DNA from: Myxococcales bacterium
GTDB lineage: Bacteria > Myxococcota_A > Polyangia > Palsa-1104
Direction: 5' to 3'
DNA length: 64,000 nucleotides
Assembly: GCA_003170275.1 (NCBI GenBank)
Contig: PNAM01000118.1
Location: 64,438-128,437 of the forward strand
Shown: positions 60,420 to 64,000 of the stretch, in pieces
Layout: each line of letters opens with the position of its first letter
Position numbering within the stretch: position 1 is the stretch's first letter
Position numbers and translations under genes: made by a program
The notes under the pieces: generated by a model
What the model saw: the letters and a program-made list of their open reading frames with translations, nothing else
Told to the model about the DNA's origin: nothing
Databases searched by the model: none

Positions 60420-62630
60420 ATGACGCTCGCCCGCCGTTCGCTCGTTCTTCTGTTTCCGCTGGCGCTCGGTTGCGCCACCACGCCCGCGTCCCGTCCCGCC
60501 GCGGTAGAGACGCCGACGCCGACTCCGCCGCAAGCGCAGCGCGTGCCGCACGAAGGGACGCTGCACGGCGCCAAGCTGGTCGACGATTACTTCTGGCTGC
60601 GCCAGAAAGACGCACCCGGCGTGGTCTCGTACCTGAAGGCGGAGAACGCCTACACCGACGCGATGACCAAATCGTCCGCGCCGTTTCAGGAGACGCTGTA
60701 CCAGGAGATGCTCGGCCGCATCCAGGAGACCGACGTCTCGGTGCCGTTCCGCGATCGCGGCTACTTCTACTTCAGCCGCCTGGAGAAGGGAAAGCAGTAC
60801 CCGATCTTGTGCCGCAGGCCCACCGCCGGCGCCGCGGCCGACGATCGCACCGGCGCGACCGCCACCGCGCCGGAAGAGATCCTCATCGACGCCAACCAGA
60901 TCGCCAAGACCAACAAGTTCGTCAGCGTCGGCGCGCGCCAGATCTCCGACGACCAGCAGCACCTGGCGTACTCGCTCGATCTGACCGGCTTCCGCCAGTA
61001 CACGCTGCACTTCAAGGATCTGCGCTCGGGCGCGGTGGCGGCCGAGGAGATCCCGCGCGTCGACTCGGTGGCGTGGGCGGCCGACGGGCGCACCGTGTTC
61101 TACGTGGTCGAGGACGAGACCGCCAAGCGGCCCTACCGGCTCTATCGCCACACGCTCGGCGCCGATCCGAAGGCCGACGCGCTGGTCTACGAAGAGAAGG
61201 ACGAGGGCTTCGTGATCAACGTCGACCGCACGCGCAGCCGCGGCTACCTCCTACTCACGTCGGCCTCGTCGACCACCAGCGAGGTGCGCTACCTGCGCGC
61301 GGCCGAGCCGACGGGCGCGTGGCAGGTGATCGCGCCGCGCCAGCACGATCACGAGTACTACGTGGACAACCGCGGCGATCGCTTCTACATCCGCACCAAC
61401 GCGCCGGCGGTGGCGGGCGGCGACAAGGCGCGCAACTTCCGCCTGGTGACCGCACCGGTCTCGAGCCCGGGCCGCGCGAATTGGAAGGAGCTGATCGCGC
61501 ACCGCGACGACGTGATGCTCGAGGACGTGGAGCTGTTCGCCGATCACGCCGTGTTGCACGAACGGTTCGACGCGCTGCCGCGCGTGCGCATCCTGCCGAT
61601 CTCGGACGGGGGCGCGGGCGCCGCCGAGGAGATCAAGATGCCGGAGACGCTGTTCGCGCTGTTCGGCGACGCGAACGCCGAGTTCTCGACCTCGAGCTAC
61701 CGGTTTCACTACCAGTCGCCGGTCACGCCCGACTCGGTCTACGACTACGACACCAGGACGCGCGCGCTCACGCTGCGCAAGCGCATGCCGGTGCTGGGCG
61801 GCTACGATCCGTCGCACTACGAAACCGCGCGCGTGCACGCGGTCGCCGCCGACGGCACCAGCATTCCGATCTCGCTGGTCTACAGAAAGGGCCTCGCCGC
61901 CGGCGCCGCGCACCCCAATCCGATGCTCTTGTACGGCTACGGCTCGTACGGCATCTCGATCCCGCTCACCTTCTCGTCCAACCGCGTGTCGCTCCTCGAT
62001 CGCGGCGTGGTCTGGGCGCTCGCGCACATCCGCGGCGGCGGCGATCTGGGCAAGAAGTGGCACGAGCAGGGCCGCATGGCGACCAAGATGAACACCTTCA
62101 CCGATTTCATCGCGTGCGGCGAGGAGCTGGTCAAGGAGGGCTGGACCGCGCCCGATCGGCTGGTCATCGAAGGCGGCTCGGCGGGCGGGCTGCTGATGGG
62201 CGCGGTCACCAACCTGCGCCCCGATCTGTGGAAGGCGGTGGTCGCCGAGGTGCCGTTCGTCGACGTGATCAACACCATGCTCGACGAGACGCTGCCGCTC
62301 ACCGTCGGCGAATTCGAGGAGTGGGGCAACCCGAAGAAGAAGGACGAGTTCGACGTGATGATCAAGTACTCGCCCTACGACAACGTGGCGGCCAAGCGCT
62401 ACCCGGCGATGCTGGTCAAGACCTCGTACAACGACAGCCAGGTGATGTACTGGGAGCCGGCCAAGTGGGTGGCCAAGCTGCGCGCGCTCAAGACCGACCG
62501 CAATCCGCTGCTGTTGCGCATCAACATGGAGCCGGCGGGGCACGGCGGGCAGTCGGGGCGCTACAACCAGCTCCACGAGAACGCGTTTCTCTACTCGTTC
62601 ATCCTGTCGCAGCTGGGCGTTGCGCGGTAG
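60420..62630 (+). CDS. Oligopeptidase B-like serine peptidase (family S9A), lipoprotein form
   Basis: A 736-residue enzyme that cleaves short peptides, often after Arg or Lys. The N-terminal seven-bladed propeller gates the site (about 80-460). The catalytic domain has Ser587 in GGSAGG, Asp672 in SYNDSQV and His708 in AGHGGQSG. A signal MTLARRSLVLLFPLALGCATT with lipobox ALGC places it outside the cytoplasm, unlike the mostly cytosolic relatives. RVPHEGTLHGAKLVDDYFWLR opens the mature part and is typical of S9A. The next gene starts inside its last codons. Confidence 0.93.
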   Translation: MTLARRSLVLLFPLALGCATTPASRPAAVETPTPTPPQAQRVPHEGTLHGAKLVDDYFWLRQKDAPGVVSYLKAENAYTDAMTKSSAPFQETLYQEMLGRIQETDVSVPFRDRGYFYFSRLEKGKQYPILCRRPTAGAAADDRTGATATAPEEILIDANQIAKTNKFVSVGARQISDDQQHLAYSLDLTGFRQYTLHFKDLRSGAVAAEEIPRVDSVAWAADGRTVFYVVEDETAKRPYRLYRHTLGADPKADALVYEEKDEGFVINVDRTRSRGYLLLTSASSTTSEVRYLRAAEPTGAWQVIAPRQHDHEYYVDNRGDRFYIRTNAPAVAGGDKARNFRLVTAPVSSPGRANWKELIAHRDDVMLEDVELFADHAVLHERFDALPRVRILPISDGGAGAAEEIKMPETLFALFGDANAEFSTSSYRFHYQSPVTPDSVYDYDTRTRALTLRKRMPVLGGYDPSHYETARVHAVAADGTSIPISLVYRKGLAAGAAHPNPMLLYGYGSYGISIPLTFSSNRVSLLDRGVVWALAHIRGGGDLGKKWHEQGRMATKMNTFTDFIACGEELVKEGWTAPDRLVIEGGSAGGLLMGAVTNLRPDLWKAVVAEVPFVDVINTMLDETLPLTVGEFEEWGNPKKKDEFDVMIKYSPYDNVAAKRYPAMLVKTSYNDSQVMYWEPAKWVAKLRALKTDRNPLLLRINMEPAGHGGQSGRYNQLHENAFLYSFILSQLGVAR

Positions 62631-63720
62631 CCGCCTCGCGGCCAACCTGGTCGTCGCGGGCGCGGGGGCGCTGCTGCTGGCGTGGGCCGCGCTCGCCGAT
62701 GGGCGCTGGTTCGAGCGGCACGTGCTCGAGCTGTACTGCACGAGCGATCCGCGCACGCCGGGCCGCGAGCAGCTCGCGCGCGCGTTGGCGGCGCTGATCG
62801 CGATCGGCCTGGTCGCGTGGGTGCGGCCGCGCGCGGTCCGTTGGGCGGGGAAGCGACGGCTCGCCGAGCTGGCGGGCTCGAGCGCGGCGATCGTGGCGGC
62901 GATCGTGCTCGCGCTGGCCGCCGGGGACGCGCTGCTGCGCCGCTTCGGCAAGCCCAAGCCGCTGTTGGCCGATCCGTTCCTGCCGCCGATGCGCGTCGAC
63001 GCCACGCTCACCTACGCGAACCTGCCGTCCACGTCCAAGGAGGTGATGATCAACGGCGCGCCGGTGCGCTACGCGATCAACGCGCAGGGAAATCGCGCGC
63101 GGCGCATCGACGACGAGCCGGATCGATCGGCGCCGACGGTGTTGCTGACCGGCGAGTCGATCGCCATCGGCTACGATCTGCCGTACGAGAAGACCTGCGC
63201 GGGGCTGCTCGCCGATGCGCTCGGCGTGCAGGTCGTCAACCTGGCGGTGACCGGCGTCGGCAGCGGGCCGGCCTACCAGCGCCTGCGCGACGCGCTCGCC
63301 TGGTTCGAGCATCCGATCGCGACGGTCACGTTCGTCGTTCCCCTGCAGCTCCCGCGCAACGTCGCGCGCCGCGGCGCAGGCTTCATCGCCACCTCGCCGC
63401 TGCTCGACCTGGTCGATCGCCTGGTTCCGCTCCACTCGGCCGACGCCATCCCGCTCACCAACGCCATCCTGCGCGCGACCGCCCGCGACTCCCTCGCCCA
63501 CGGCGCCCGCCCGGTGTTCCTCATGACCAACTACGGCCCCCCCTGCCTCCCCGACGCCGAAGCCTCCCCACCCCTCGCCCGCGCGCTCTTCGAAAACGTC
63601 GACGGAAAACACGCGATCGTCCCCATCGACCCCGGCAGCACCACCAGCGCCACCGACCTCCACCCCAACGAAGCCGCCGAACGCCGCCTCGCCGCCGCCA
63701 TCCTCTCCCTGCTCCGCTAG
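62620..63720 (+). CDS. Membrane protein with an SGNH-hydrolase-like domain
   Basis: A 366-residue protein whose TTG at 62620 lies inside the end of the peptidase gene (11-base overlap). Three helices at about 6-26, 52-70 and 83-102 precede an extracytoplasmic domain with GESIAIGYDLPYEKTCAGLL, a block I-like GES motif with the nucleophile Ser, and DLHPNEAAERRLA, a block V-like motif. These match SGNH/GDSL-like esterases that act on carbohydrates or lipids. The block II and III residues are not clearly placed, so activity is uncertain. Confidence 0.7.
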   Translation: MRGSRLAANLVVAGAGALLLAWAALADGRWFERHVLELYCTSDPRTPGREQLARALAALIAIGLVAWVRPRAVRWAGKRRLAELAGSSAAIVAAIVLALAAGDALLRRFGKPKPLLADPFLPPMRVDATLTYANLPSTSKEVMINGAPVRYAINAQGNRARRIDDEPDRSAPTVLLTGESIAIGYDLPYEKTCAGLLADALGVQVVNLAVTGVGSGPAYQRLRDALAWFEHPIATVTFVVPLQLPRNVARRGAGFIATSPLLDLVDRLVPLHSADAIPLTNAILRATARDSLAHGARPVFLMTNYGPPCLPDAEASPPLARALFENVDGKHAIVPIDPGSTTSATDLHPNEAAERRLAAAILSLLR

Positions 63721-63742
63721 TTATTTCGGTAGACTGTCGGGG

Positions 63743-63976
63743 ATGAGTACGTCTTTGAAGTCGATGCTGGCGTCTTATTTGAGGCATTTGAAGGAGACGG
63801 TGGCGGAGCCGACGGCGGAGCGGCTCGAGGAGGCGCGCAAGTTGGAGGCGCTGTATAGAATCGGCTTCGTGGGCGAGCGCGAGGAGGGGGACCAGGAGCT
63901 GGTGTCCAAGCTGCACGAGCACATCGCGATCAGCCGCGAGGAGCTCGAGCGGCGCACGCACTTTCTGTCGAGCTGA
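63743..63976 (+). CDS. Small helical protein of unknown function
   Basis: A 77-residue, strongly charged helical protein (LASYLRHLKETVAEPTAERLEEARKLEAL). ATG at 63743. No membrane segment. The next gene begins 3 bases after its stop, so it may be a small partner of that gene product. Confidence 0.55.
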   Translation: MSTSLKSMLASYLRHLKETVAEPTAERLEEARKLEALYRIGFVGEREEGDQELVSKLHEHIAISREELERRTHFLSS

Positions 63977-63979
63977 TCG

Positions 63980-64000
63980 ATGAGACTGCGCACGCTCGGC
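63980..64000 (+). CDS. Start of a gene cut by the right edge
   Basis: An ATG at 63980 opens a frame of seven codons (MRLRTLG) to the window edge, 3 bases after the previous stop. The start context is weak and there is too little to identify it. Confidence 0.3.

Overview
The window is a 64 kb piece of a high-GC, gene-dense Gram-negative chromosome. The gene content points to Myxococcota or a close deltaproteobacterial relative. Supporting features are many lipoproteins with Asp/Gly/Ala-rich linkers after the lipidated Cys, an AgmX/PglI-type domain protein, formylglycine-generating-enzyme-like (SUMF1) lipoproteins, an OmpA protein with thrombospondin-3 repeats, a very long TPR protein and a ceramide-glucosyltransferase-like enzyme. 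No tRNA, rRNA, CRISPR array, insertion sequence or phage gene was seen. No gap between genes exceeds 300 bases; the longest, 7991-8265, is a divergent promoter region.

Region 1 (1-18.3 kb) is a phosphate-acquisition region. The minus strand carries pstS-pstC-pstA (pstA is cut by the left edge, so pstB and phoU probably lie outside) with the PhoR-type kinase behind. Next come a thioredoxin-like lipoprotein, a LolA-like exported protein and a large alkaline-phosphatase/phosphodiesterase lipoprotein. Divergent to these is a tight plus-strand run: a PstS-like binding protein with a Cys-rich tail, a small lipoprotein, an OprO/OprP-type porin, a DUF2135-like lipoprotein, ExbB, ExbD, TonB, a TonB-dependent receptor that carries its own TonB-like domain, another lipoprotein, and the PhoB-type regulator. 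The kinase and regulator therefore flank a complete candidate outer-membrane import system for phosphate or phosphate esters. This is my best candidate for an undescribed system.

Region 2 (18.3-24.5 kb) has a metallophosphoesterase, a GT21 ceramide-glucosyltransferase-like enzyme and a one-helix membrane protein in one run. A second phosphodiesterase lipoprotein, a double AgmX/PglI-domain protein, a GreA/GreB factor and small proteins follow. Region 3 (24.5-34.5 kb) has a 1696-residue TPR protein and a heterodimeric ABC exporter with one degenerate ATP site. Region 4 (34.5-45.4 kb) starts with a pair of SUMF1-fold lipoproteins that lack the catalytic cysteines. Housekeeping and stress genes follow (GST, zinc-ribbon protein, catalase-like protein, CsbD, FrnE-type DsbA, DTW-domain protein), then a cycloeucalenol-cycloisomerase-like membrane protein, citrate synthase and a minimal matrixin-like protease.

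Region 5 (45.4-64 kb) is rich in cell-surface genes. It has a seven-bladed-propeller lipoprotein, a TPR membrane protein and a membrane-fused spermidine-synthase-like protein. A second, paralogous SUMF1 pair is coupled to a lipoprotein with nine exactly 120-bp Ca-binding-type repeats, followed by an OmpA/TSP3 outer-membrane protein and a carboxypeptidase-regulatory-domain lipoprotein. Exported proteins of unknown role, oligopeptidase B, an SGNH-like membrane protein and a small helical protein close the window. Many gene pairs are joined by 4-base ATGA/GTGA/TTGA stop-start overlaps, which I used to fix several starts.
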